This document shows positions 21,647-29,324 of a DNA stretch of 34,295 bases, piece by piece (the first letter of the stretch is position 1; every line of letters starts with the position of its first letter). Source of the stretch: Saprospiraceae bacterium (GTDB lineage Bacteria; Bacteroidota; Bacteroidia; Chitinophagales; Saprospiraceae). The notes below the pieces were generated by a model. The model saw nothing but the letters and a program-made list of their open reading frames with translations, searched no databases and was not told the DNA's origin. The position numbers and the translations under genes are program-made. Location of the stretch: positions 1-34,295 of the forward strand of contig JAGQWR010000124.1 in NCBI GenBank assembly GCA_020437105.1. Reading direction: 5' to 3'.

Positions 21647-21866
21647 AGAACGTGTTTAGGATTTACACTTCGGCGCCTTAGCGGCAAATTTAATCCTGCC
21701 CTTTGTTATTTTTCTTAGCCGGATTGCCCCGCCCTATGGTCGGGATTTGCAACCCGCATTCGACTGAAAAAATGCCCCTGCCCGCTCTTTAGATCGCAGG
21801 CAGGCAGGTCGTTCAGAATAAAATTTGTTCACTAATGCATCCAAAAGCAATTCCCAAACACGTTCT
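21647..21866. mobile_element. MITE-like element with 15-bp terminal inverted repeats
   Basis: AGAACGTGTTTAGGA at 21647-21661 is matched in inverse orientation at 21852-21866 (AGAACGTGTTTGGGA on the other strand), 14 of 15 bases, and the similarity fades over about five further bases. The roughly 220-bp span has no open gene and includes short internal inverted repeats such as CCTGCC...GGCAGG (about 21780-21806). The right end stops exactly at the porin stop codon. I could not recognise a target-site duplication. It has the size and form of a non-autonomous transposon, but could be a structured repeat. Confidence 0.5.
21685..21692 (-). promoter_or_regulatory. Candidate -7 element for Crp-type copy 2
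   Basis: TAAATTTG on the minus strand matches TAnnTTTG and lies 53 bases before the regulator start, inside the MITE-like element. No GTGAT box is at the expected distance, so this promoter would not be part of the Crp set. Confidence 0.35.
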
Positions 21867-23104
21867 TATAAAACGACATTTACACCAATACCCAGCCAGT
21901 TGCCGCGTTTTATTGCCTCCACGCCTGGCTGGTAGAAATACAAATTATTTGCGGCCCCTGCACCCAGAGCACCAGAATCTGCCAGGCGCCAGTTATAGTG
22001 CACATAAATTTTGACCTTTTGTTTTGTCAGATGCCAATTCACACCGGCATCAACAGTACTTTCTGCTCCTGAAAAACTCCCCAGGGTTTGTGCTTCCAGT
22101 TGCTCAAAACCTGTCATGCTTCCGCGAAAGAACATCCACATCACAGTTGGTTCCAGGAGGTGTTTTTCCCGGAAGGGTAAATAGGCGGCTGCCCGCAAAA
22201 AACCGGTTTGTTCAACATTCGAAAAATCGGCAGAATTGCGTCCCAGGAAGTACCATTCGCCTTCGAGCGAAAATTGTTGCCATTGGGCGTGCATATCGAC
22301 TCCGCCACTCCAGGAAGATTTAAACAGATAGGTTTCTCCCTGATAGGTTCCGGATGTACCCAGCGTCAGAATATTGGTCTTAGTGGCACTAAATACCGGC
22401 TCAGCCATTTGAAATTTCTGACCTTCCAATTGCCCGCAATACCAAACAAGTCTGCCTGCCCACATCGGCCTGCTTCCTTCCGCTCCAAGCGTGGTAAAAA
22501 CAGGATTGTGCATCCCAAAAGCATACTTAATCCCCTGGGTATGTGCAGCATTAAAAAGTATCCCACCCAGAGTAACGCCGGTAGTACGTCCCGGTCCTTT
22601 ACCTGTCAGATGCTGTCGGATATAGGTCTGGGACAAGGATTTCTCCATGCTGGAAACCTTAAAGGCAGAGGTAACCGATTCCCGACTGACGATAGGTGTA
22701 TAATAGCCACCAAGCACATGAAGTGCATCTGATTTCCGGCTGATTTTAAGATCAAATACCGCATCCCACAAGCCAAAAACCGGAAAAGAACCGTTATTGG
22801 TACCGCCTACCGTTCCAGCCAGGGGATTATGTCCGATATTGTCAAATGCGCCGACCAGCCGCAGGCTGATCCAATCGTCTTTCTTAACCAGCACGCCCAA
22901 CCGGGTGCGGCGAATGTAAATATTGACCTGATCTTTTACCGGGTCATATTTTTGGAGATCGGGATCAAAAACAGCTTCATTGGTCGTATAGACACCCCAG
23001 GTCTGCATCGCTGCCACGGGTTTTACAGTAAGTCCTTCCTGGGCTTTCGCCGAATAGGAAATCAACAGAAAAAGCAAGGTGGAAAAAGTGTAAATTCTAG
23101 TCAC
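21866..23104 (-). CDS. Outer-membrane beta-barrel porin (phosphate-selective porin O/P-like)
   Basis: The 412-residue protein has a Sec signal (MTRIYTFSTLLFLLISYSAKAQ, cleavage near 22) followed by alternating amphipathic strands. Strand cues include NIYIRRTRLGVLVKKDDWISLRLVGA, SLEGEWYFLGRNS and KIYVHYNWRL, and the chain ends in a hydrophobic terminal strand GIGVNVVL typical of outer-membrane barrels. The early RRTRLGV segment followed by a DVF-type plug region resembles OprO/OprP-like porins. It follows the YeeE/YedE gene by five bases, so it probably brings a sulfur anion across the outer membrane for that transporter. The cargo is inferred from context. Confidence 0.82.
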   Translation of the reverse strand: MTRIYTFSTLLFLLISYSAKAQEGLTVKPVAAMQTWGVYTTNEAVFDPDLQKYDPVKDQVNIYIRRTRLGVLVKKDDWISLRLVGAFDNIGHNPLAGTVGGTNNGSFPVFGLWDAVFDLKISRKSDALHVLGGYYTPIVSRESVTSAFKVSSMEKSLSQTYIRQHLTGKGPGRTTGVTLGGILFNAAHTQGIKYAFGMHNPVFTTLGAEGSRPMWAGRLVWYCGQLEGQKFQMAEPVFSATKTNILTLGTSGTYQGETYLFKSSWSGGVDMHAQWQQFSLEGEWYFLGRNSADFSNVEQTGFLRAAAYLPFREKHLLEPTVMWMFFRGSMTGFEQLEAQTLGSFSGAESTVDAGVNWHLTKQKVKIYVHYNWRLADSGALGAGAANNLYFYQPGVEAIKRGNWLGIGVNVVL

Positions 23105-23109
23105 AGGAG

Positions 23110-23709
23110 TTAGGGTATTAGCATACTTTGAATTAGCGGAGTAAGCAAAAAATTAGTCATAATTAGGCCGCCCATAAAAAAACCGACTACTGCAATAAGG
23201 GATGGTAATTGTAGATTGGACAGTCCACTTATGGCATGCCCGGAGGTACAGCCTTTCGCATATCTGGTACCAAACCCGATCAAAATGCCTCCTCCGACTA
23301 ATAAGACAATTCCCTGCCAACTGGCAAGACTTTGCCAGTTAAAAATCTCCACAGGCACCAGCCCTCCTCCTTGATTTGGGTCAGGTTGCCCTAAACTCAA
23401 GCTGGTCAAGTATAAGCGGGTAGATTCAGATAAAGCCATCGGCTCCGGATTATGCAACCAGGTAACCGCAATAAAGCCTCCAATAATAGATCCTAGTATG
23501 AAGACCAATTGGGATTGTCCAATTCTCCAGTTAAAATTAAAAAGGGAAATATGTTTTCCTGCTCCACCAATGGCACAGAAAGTTTCGAAAGAAGAGGAAA
23601 TGCCAAAGCGACGCCCGCTGTAGAGCATTAAAAACATGACCACAGCAATAAGAAAACCCGAAACGGCCCAATGCCAGGGCTGGCTGACAGCTTGAATAAG
23701 TTGTACCAT
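23110..23709 (-). CDS. YeeE/YedE family transporter, half 2
   Basis: The protein of about 200 residues has five or six membrane helices, a GGFIAVTWLHNPEP segment and the signature GGGILIGFGTRYAKGCTSGH, with the conserved cysteine in KGCTSGHAISGL. This is the longer partner type of a split YeeE/YedE pair, and the smaller partner is at 20567-20980. A start two codons further upstream (23715) is equally possible. It follows two rhodanese genes and is joined to the porin, which makes an uptake module for thiosulfate or another sulfane-sulfur compound plausible. Confidence 0.88.
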   Translation of the reverse strand: MVQLIQAVSQPWHWAVSGFLIAVVMFLMLYSGRRFGISSSFETFCAIGGAGKHISLFNFNWRIGQSQLVFILGSIIGGFIAVTWLHNPEPMALSESTRLYLTSLSLGQPDPNQGGGLVPVEIFNWQSLASWQGIVLLVGGGILIGFGTRYAKGCTSGHAISGLSNLQLPSLIAVVGFFMGGLIMTNFLLTPLIQSMLIP

Positions 23710-23816
23710 GATCAACGTGTTTTAGTAAACGTGAAAGGGAATTACACTTCTTCGCTTTAGATCTTGGATTTCCGGGGTTTATTCGGGCTTTTTATCTTTC
23801 CTATTACACCACCATT

Positions 23817-24215
23817 TTATTTATCACTTTCAGGAGCTGCCAGTAAACCATTTAAGCCAAATTCCTGCTCCCAGGCGTTTAAGCCGCCATCCAGATTATA
23901 CACTTTTTTAAAGCCGCTGTTTTGCAGGAGTGTACAGGTACGAATACTGCGGCGACCAGACCGGCAATACACCAGATACGTTTTTTCCGGATCCAATTGT
24001 TCCAGATCGTCCAGAAAATTATAGGCCAGGTAATCTATATTCATGGCCGACGGCAGATGCCGCAGGAGAAATTCTTCTCTCCTGCGGCAATCGATCAAAA
24101 TATGCCCGTCCTCTTGAGAAATAGCTTCCTGAAAAGCACTTGGCTTCAAATTATTAAGCTTTTGCTTCAGGGTTTCCCAACGATTAATTCGACAATCTTT
24201 TGAATCATTCTGCAT
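23817..24215 (-). CDS. Single-domain rhodanese (B)
   Basis: This 132-residue sulfurtransferase has the rhodanese fold entry ILIDCRRREEFLLRHLPSA and the active loop VYCRSGRRS with catalytic Cys84, then the typical GFKKVYNLDGGLNAWE end. The basic loop CRSGRRS is common in thiosulfate sulfurtransferases of the GlpE type. It moves sulfane sulfur from donors such as thiosulfate to a thiol acceptor. It follows rhodanese A by 15 bases and precedes the YeeE/YedE gene by about 100. There is no signal peptide, so it acts in the cytoplasm. Confidence 0.92.
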   Translation of the reverse strand: MQNDSKDCRINRWETLKQKLNNLKPSAFQEAISQEDGHILIDCRRREEFLLRHLPSAMNIDYLAYNFLDDLEQLDPEKTYLVYCRSGRRSIRTCTLLQNSGFKKVYNLDGGLNAWEQEFGLNGLLAAPESDK

Positions 24216-24230
24216 CAGTAATCAGTTTTG

Positions 24231-24548
24231 TTAGGACTGGATAATCTGAGCCACACGTTGCCACGGGCCACCGTTATATGCCTCCATTCCAAGCGATTCC
24301 ATTTTACGTTGGGCTACACCACTCCGTTGTCCGGAAGCACAGCAGGTAATAATGGGTTTTCCAGCTTTTTTCAATTTTTCCAAATGTCCTCCCAAATCTG
24401 ACAAGGGAATATTTTTAGAGCCTTTGACATGTCCACCCCGATATTCTGCCGGTGTACGCACGTCGATAATTTGAGCACCACGACCAATTATTTCGCTCCA
24501 CTCTGGTTGTTTACTTTCTCCGAAAACGCGTTTCAATAAATTCATCAT
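24231..24548 (-). CDS. Single-domain rhodanese (A)
   Basis: This 105-residue rhodanese has the entry segment IIDVRTPAEYRGGHVKGSKNIPLSDL and the active loop CCASGQRS with the catalytic cysteine at 70, followed by a GMEAYNGGPW end. The start was set at 24548 and not 24566 because the predicted -7 box TAAATTTG (24564-24571) overlaps the earlier codon, which would then not be transcribed. The later Met-Met begins a compact protein. It is first in a run rhodanese A / rhodanese B / YeeE / porin and has a Crp-type box directly upstream. Confidence 0.9.
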   Translation of the reverse strand: MMNLLKRVFGESKQPEWSEIIGRGAQIIDVRTPAEYRGGHVKGSKNIPLSDLGGHLEKLKKAGKPIITCCASGQRSGVAQRKMESLGMEAYNGGPWQRVAQIIQS

Positions 24549-24563
24549 CAAATTATTTTTTGA

Positions 24564-24607
24564 CAAATTTAGAGCATCCCAAAATATCAGTCCGTGATAT
24601 AAATCAC
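24564..24607 (-). promoter_or_regulatory. Candidate Crp-dependent promoter of the rhodanese/YeeE/porin run
   Basis: GTGATATAAATCAC at 24594-24607 is a perfect GTGAT-N4-ATCAC palindrome, and TAAATTTG on the minus strand at 24564-24571 is an exact TAnnTTTG -7 box. Centre to last base of the box is 36.5 bases, identical to the CstB-like promoter. The site fills the 45-base gap behind the SulP stop codon (24612), so this operon can be switched separately from the genes upstream. Confidence 0.75.
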
Positions 24608-24611
24608 ACGA

Positions 24612-26303
24612 CTAGAGATTTTCTACATTCGTTTGTATAGCAGCGTTTTTCCAAAACGCCTCTTTATCGGAAGTTCGGAAATATTGTACAGCCTGATGTA
24701 CGTTCAGAAATTGATTTTGCGGACCAATCAACTTGCTGAGTTCTGATTCATGCAGACGATCCCGAACCGGTCCTAATGCACCACTTACAAAGAAGGTTTT
24801 GCCTTCCTTCCGAATGGTTTCAATGACTTCGATCAGGGCATCAATACCTGTACTATCCAGATCATACATACTGCTGGCATCCAATACCACTAATTCCAGA
24901 TTTTCCTCTTTTATTGTTTCCCTTAAAATCGTATCCTTGAAATAAGCTGCATTCCCAAAATACAAGGGAGCATCAAAGCGCAAAATCAAAATATCATCAT
25001 ATTGAATAGCGTCCGGAAACCGAGTCACATTCCTGTATTGTGTAGTGCCGGGAATCATACCTAACTCAGCCACATGCGGTCGGGAGCTTCGGTAAACCAT
25101 CAACACAATGGATAGACAAACTCCAGACAAAACGCCTTCCTGAATACCCAATAACAAGGTCACCACAAAGGTGGTAAGCATCATTAAAAAGTCAGACGGA
25201 TATACTTTCCAGAAGCGTAGTGCTTCTTTCCAATGGAATAATTTCCGCACAGCCACCAGGATGACTGCTGCCAGAATGGCCTTTGGCAGAAAGAAAAACA
25301 AGGGGGTCAAAAACAGCAGGGTCAGGCCAATTAAAATAGCCGAAACCACCGCAGAAAGCTGGCTTTTAGCCCCTGATTCATTATTTACAGCAGATCGGGT
25401 AAAACTAGCCGAAGTGGGTATTGCCTGGAAAAAACTACCCACTACTTTTGACAATCCAAGCGCCATCAACTCCTGATTTGGGCGTACCGTATGATCCCGA
25501 TTTGTACTTTCCAGGTATTTGGCAATACTAATGGATTCTACAATGCCAATAAAACAGACTGTAAGTACGGTTGGCAACACCGCCTGCATATCGGCCCAGG
25601 TTCCTGAAACCGATTTAAAGCCTGGCAAACCGGATGGCACTTCTCCAATAATCGCAATCCCCATCTTGTCCAGATCAAAAATCCGTACAACCAAAATCCC
25701 CAGAATCATGGTAATCAATGCTGCGGGAATCCGCTTGTTTATCCGTGTAAAAATCAGGAGCAGGATAATCCCCCCCACTCCAATCGCTAAGGTTTGGAGA
25801 TTGGTTTCGGCAATCTGTAAATAAACGTATCTGGCCGTTTCATAAATATGCGAGAACCGAGGCACCTGAATGCCCAGAAGGTCTTTCAACTGGCTAATGG
25901 CAATGATAACCGCAGCAGCAGAAGTAAAGCCCAGTACGACCGGGTGAGAAAGGAAATTCACCAGAAACCCCAAGCGAAAAAGACCCATCATGACCTGAAA
26001 AACACCAATCATCAAGCCAGAAAGCAGCACCAGTTGAACGTATTCTGCACTCAGTGGCTCAGCCAGCTGACTAATACCGGCCAGTATCAATAAGGCATCA
26101 ATAGCGACCGGACCAATAGACAAGCGGCGGGATGATCCAAAAATGGCATAAATTAATAGTGGTATCAATCCGCCGTACAAACCGTAAATAGGTGGCATTC
26201 CTGCCAATAAGGCATAGGCCATTCCCTGTGGTACCAAAATAACACCCACAGTGAGACCTGCAATCAAATCTGCTCGGTATGATTTGCGTGGATGATTCGG
26301 CAA
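24612..26303 (-). CDS. SulP family anion transporter with STAS domain (copy 2)
   Basis: This inner-membrane transporter of about 563 residues has the SulP N-terminal signature LIAGLTVGVILVPQGMAYALLAGMPPIYGLYG, ten or more helices, and a C-terminal STAS domain with LELVVLDASSMYDLDSTGID. Sulfate is the natural cargo given the sulfite-oxidising genes just upstream. The annotated start is a TTG at 26303. The frame is open for 17 further codons and reads through LNIKSFIPILRW, similar to the N-terminus of copy 1, but contains no ATG or GTG before a stop at 26357, and a 7-bp repeat array begins there. The start is therefore uncertain. Confidence 0.9.
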   Translation of the reverse strand: MPNHPRKSYRADLIAGLTVGVILVPQGMAYALLAGMPPIYGLYGGLIPLLIYAIFGSSRRLSIGPVAIDALLILAGISQLAEPLSAEYVQLVLLSGLMIGVFQVMMGLFRLGFLVNFLSHPVVLGFTSAAAVIIAISQLKDLLGIQVPRFSHIYETARYVYLQIAETNLQTLAIGVGGIILLLIFTRINKRIPAALITMILGILVVRIFDLDKMGIAIIGEVPSGLPGFKSVSGTWADMQAVLPTVLTVCFIGIVESISIAKYLESTNRDHTVRPNQELMALGLSKVVGSFFQAIPTSASFTRSAVNNESGAKSQLSAVVSAILIGLTLLFLTPLFFFLPKAILAAVILVAVRKLFHWKEALRFWKVYPSDFLMMLTTFVVTLLLGIQEGVLSGVCLSIVLMVYRSSRPHVAELGMIPGTTQYRNVTRFPDAIQYDDILILRFDAPLYFGNAAYFKDTILRETIKEENLELVVLDASSMYDLDSTGIDALIEVIETIRKEGKTFFVSGALGPVRDRLHESELSKLIGPQNQFLNVHQAVQYFRTSDKEAFWKNAAIQTNVENL

Positions 26304-26337
26304 CCACCTCAGTATCGGTATGAAGGACTTGATGTTC

Positions 26338-26440
26338 AGTTGAGAGTTTAGAGTTTAGAGTTTAAAGTTTAAAGTTTAGAGTTGAGAGTTGACAACTCAG
26401 AACTCAACATTAAAAATTCAGCATTCAACATTAAAACCTA
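26338..26440. repeat. AGAGTTT heptamer array and ATTCAACATT words
   Basis: Between SulP copy 2 and the molybdoenzyme lie about six tandem or near-tandem heptamers of the AGTTTAG/AGTTTAA type (26341-26382), a GAGTTGACAACTC inverted repeat (26386-26398), and AACTCAACATTAAAAATTCAGCATTCAAC words to 26435. The latter words match, in inverse orientation, those at 2926-2950. No gene is present. Confidence 0.65.
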
Positions 26441-26444
26441 CTCC

Positions 26445-29306
26445 CTACTCCTCTTTTTTAATGTAAAACTTCTCTTCAATCGGACGGAGTGGCCGCTTAA
26501 ACCATAGTGGTCGGCGCAGGCCATTCGGGCCGGGAGCCGGACGTGTTTTCGCCAGCCATTCTTTATAATTATCGAAAGATTTTTGCGTATCCACGAAAAT
26601 ATCACCGTAGGAGTCATCCGGGCCAGGCACTTCGATCCTTACGCGCTGGTGCCAGCAGTGCATACCGCTGATTGGATCAGGGTGTACGGCATGGGTAATG
26701 TTCTGATGTACACCGCCATCGGACCAGAAAATGCGCTTGCTATCTGCATCGTTGCTTTCAAATGGTTTTATGCCGGAAATGGTTTTCATCTTCCAGCCGC
26801 CTTTGCCATCATTAGTGATATTGACGGTATTGGTCGCCCAGCGATTTCCGGTTTCATCCTGCGGACGACGCCAGCGCCCCAGGTGGTGAGAGCAGGCAAC
26901 AACCCCGGGTTTCATGCCCTGTGTTACCCATACTTTATCAATAAAATAGCCAATATCTGTGTTCAACTTCACCAAATCTCCGGTTTGGAATCCAAAACGT
27001 TGCGCGTCTTCCGGGTGCATCCAGATCGGATTCCGATTGGATATTTCGGTGAGCCATTTGGCATTTCCCGATCTGGAATGGATCAGGGTTGGAAGCCTGA
27101 ATGTAGGCACGAGGCAGTATTCGCCTTTTGCCGCATCCAGATTTTCGGGATGGACATGGCTTTTAATATAAGTCGGTAAGGAATACTCCGGCCAGCCCCA
27201 ATCTACCATAGTTTGCGAATAAAATTCGTTTTTGCGGCTGGGGGTCGGAAATCCGGTTCGGGCTTTGCCGTTGATCATCACACCAATCGGATTACCATTT
27301 TTGGTGATCACATCCGTGCCAGGTTCTACCGTCGATCCTTCCAAGGCTTTGGCATCCAATTCGTTGAGGTGTTTGGTATAGCCGTGTTTTTCCACCTCAA
27401 AGGCACCGTATTTTTTCATATAATCCAGTGCGTTCAGGCCCTCTTTCGCTGCGGCCTCCGGCAATCCTTTGGTATGCTCGAAGATGTACTGGTAGTATTC
27501 GTCAATATTGATTTTCTGCCCTTCCCGGTAAGGGGAAAGGAAATGCTTGCGGATGCCCAGACTGCCGTCGGGATCCATCCGCCAACTCAATTCAATCCAA
27601 AATTCATCTTCTTCCCAAACTTCTCCGGGATTTGTTTCGTAGGTAAACTCGACCTCTTTCCCTGCACGTCGGGCGGCCTCCCGCAAAACGGGTTGGCGGA
27701 AAGCGATCCAGGTGCCGGAGTGGGTGGCATAGCTGTTTATATCATGCCTTTCGGCGGAATGCCCCATGGGCAATACATAATCAGCAAAAAAGGCCGTTTC
27801 ATTCCAGGTGGGTGTCATGGCGATGTGCATGCCAATTTTATCTTCATCCATCAGGGCCTCCATCCAGGAAAAACCATCGGGATAGGTCCAGACCGGGTTG
27901 AATACCCGGGTGAAATACACATCCAATTTGGCGCGTCCTTCCTTCAGGAAATGCGGTAGCAAAAAGCTCATTTCAAAGAAAGACAGCGGATATTCGTTCG
28001 GAAAGTGTAGCTCGTTCCAGAATTTCTGGGCAGGCGGCACGTCAAAAAATTTGGGTTTAAATTTATTCCATGAATTGGGGGAAGTCCCGCCTTTTGTACC
28101 TACACTACCGGTCAATACGGTCAGAAAATGCAGGGCACGGCTGACACACCAGCCTCCAAGATTTCCGGAAGCAGCACTCCGCCAATTGTGCGAAGCAAAA
28201 TGCTCCCCGGCAGCACCGATCTGACGAGCGACTTCAACGACTTTATCAGCGGGCACGCCACTTTCCTGTTCGGCAAACTCAGGGGTGTATTCTGCGTACT
28301 CCTCCCGCATTTTGAGGATATAATTGTCAAATGTTACCGGGGTGCCGGTATGTTTTTTCGCCAGATACTCCTGCCAATTGGTCCAATCTTCCAGGAATGG
28401 ACGGTTGTACAGGCCTTCATCCAGAATGATCTTAGCCATAGCCAACAGGACGGCTGCTTCTGAGCCCGGGTAAGTGGGCAACCAGTAATCAGACATACTG
28501 GCTGTGTTAGACAAGCGCGGATCCATGGTCGCCAGTTTGGCGCCTTTCATTTTAGCCTCTATGATACGCTGGGCATGCGGATTAAAATAATGGCCGCTTT
28601 CCAGGTGGGCGGAGATCAACAGAATAAAGCGGGCATTGGTATGGTCGGGCGAAGGCCGATCATAACCGTACCACAGATTATATCCAAAACGGGCACCGGA
28701 GGAACAAATATTGGTGTGGCTGTTGTGGCCATCTACTCCCCAGGATTGCAAGACCCGATCGGCATAACCTTCATGCCCGGGCCGGCCAACATGGTATGCT
28801 ACCTCGTTGTTTCGACCTTCGCGTAAAGCTTTATTAATCCTGCCGGCAATATCGTTTAATACTTCCTCCCAACTAACGCGCTCCCATTTTCCTTCTCCTC
28901 TTTTTCCGACGCGCTTAAGCGGATATAAAATCCGATCCGGATCGGTTATTTGATTAATGGTGGCAGGACCTTTTGCGCAATTTCTGCCACGGCTTCCCGG
29001 GTGGTGGGGATTGCCCTCAAATTTCCGAATGGTGCCGCTGTCTTTATCTACGTAAGCTGTAAGTCCACAGGCACTTTCACAATTGAAGCAGGTAGTAGGC
29101 ACAATCGTATAGCGCTTTTTCACCCGTTTGGGATGTTCTGTTGCTTCATATTCTTCCCAGTTATCCCAGGATTCCATGGGAGGAAATTTGGTGAGTTCAC
29201 CGGGTTCTGTAAGCCGTTCCATATCCAATTCCCGGTTTTCTTCGAGATTTGGGATTAGTTTTAGCTTTTCAGCAATCCGCTCTATGAGACTATGTTTGCG
29301 TGTCAT
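26445..29306 (-). CDS. Cytoplasmic molybdopterin oxidoreductase, sulfite dehydrogenase-like (SoeA/Psr family)
   Basis: The 953-residue catalytic subunit of the DMSO reductase family has an N-terminal [4Fe-4S] site TTCFNCESACGL with cysteines 73, 76, 80 and 110 (GRNCAKG). A likely molybdenum-ligand cysteine is 201 in HTNICSSGARFGY. The usual cofactor-binding regions follow, including IGMHIAMTPTWNETAFFADYVLPMGHS and a C-terminal HPEDAQRFGFQTGDLVKLNT domain. There is no twin-arginine signal, so it faces the cytoplasm, like SoeA of SoeABC sulfite:quinone oxidoreductases and unlike exported polysulfide or thiosulfate reductases. It follows its Fe-S/membrane subunit by 18 bases. Sulfite oxidation is favoured by the CstB and TauE neighbours, but a reductive role cannot be ruled out. 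Confidence 0.88.
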   Translation of the reverse strand: MTRKHSLIERIAEKLKLIPNLEENRELDMERLTEPGELTKFPPMESWDNWEEYEATEHPKRVKKRYTIVPTTCFNCESACGLTAYVDKDSGTIRKFEGNPHHPGSRGRNCAKGPATINQITDPDRILYPLKRVGKRGEGKWERVSWEEVLNDIAGRINKALREGRNNEVAYHVGRPGHEGYADRVLQSWGVDGHNSHTNICSSGARFGYNLWYGYDRPSPDHTNARFILLISAHLESGHYFNPHAQRIIEAKMKGAKLATMDPRLSNTASMSDYWLPTYPGSEAAVLLAMAKIILDEGLYNRPFLEDWTNWQEYLAKKHTGTPVTFDNYILKMREEYAEYTPEFAEQESGVPADKVVEVARQIGAAGEHFASHNWRSAASGNLGGWCVSRALHFLTVLTGSVGTKGGTSPNSWNKFKPKFFDVPPAQKFWNELHFPNEYPLSFFEMSFLLPHFLKEGRAKLDVYFTRVFNPVWTYPDGFSWMEALMDEDKIGMHIAMTPTWNETAFFADYVLPMGHSAERHDINSYATHSGTWIAFRQPVLREAARRAGKEVEFTYETNPGEVWEEDEFWIELSWRMDPDGSLGIRKHFLSPYREGQKINIDEYYQYIFEHTKGLPEAAAKEGLNALDYMKKYGAFEVEKHGYTKHLNELDAKALEGSTVEPGTDVITKNGNPIGVMINGKARTGFPTPSRKNEFYSQTMVDWGWPEYSLPTYIKSHVHPENLDAAKGEYCLVPTFRLPTLIHSRSGNAKWLTEISNRNPIWMHPEDAQRFGFQTGDLVKLNTDIGYFIDKVWVTQGMKPGVVACSHHLGRWRRPQDETGNRWATNTVNITNDGKGGWKMKTISGIKPFESNDADSKRIFWSDGGVHQNITHAVHPDPISGMHCWHQRVRIEVPGPDDSYGDIFVDTQKSFDNYKEWLAKTRPAPGPNGLRRPLWFKRPLRPIEEKFYIKKEE

Positions 29307-29324
29307 GATTTCTTTAATTAAAGC

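Noticed and set aside
23708..23725. AACGTGTTTTAG near the YeeE/YedE start, similar to the end of the MITE-like element
   Set aside because: Only about ten bases agree, with an insertion. No inverted partner is found at a suitable distance.
23716..23740. GTGAAAGGGAATTACAC as another Crp-type box before the YeeE/YedE gene
   Set aside because: The half-sites are not symmetric (GTGA-N7-TTAC), and no TAnnTTTG box lies at the matching spacing.
26338..26400. Regular short repeats that could suggest a CRISPR array
   Set aside because: The units are 7-bp near-tandem words without unique spacers of constant length, and no cas genes are near.
27213..27959. A 248-residue plus-strand open frame inside the molybdoenzyme gene
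   Set aside because: The minus strand has continuous family motifs through this stretch. The antisense translation is a low-information mirror of them.
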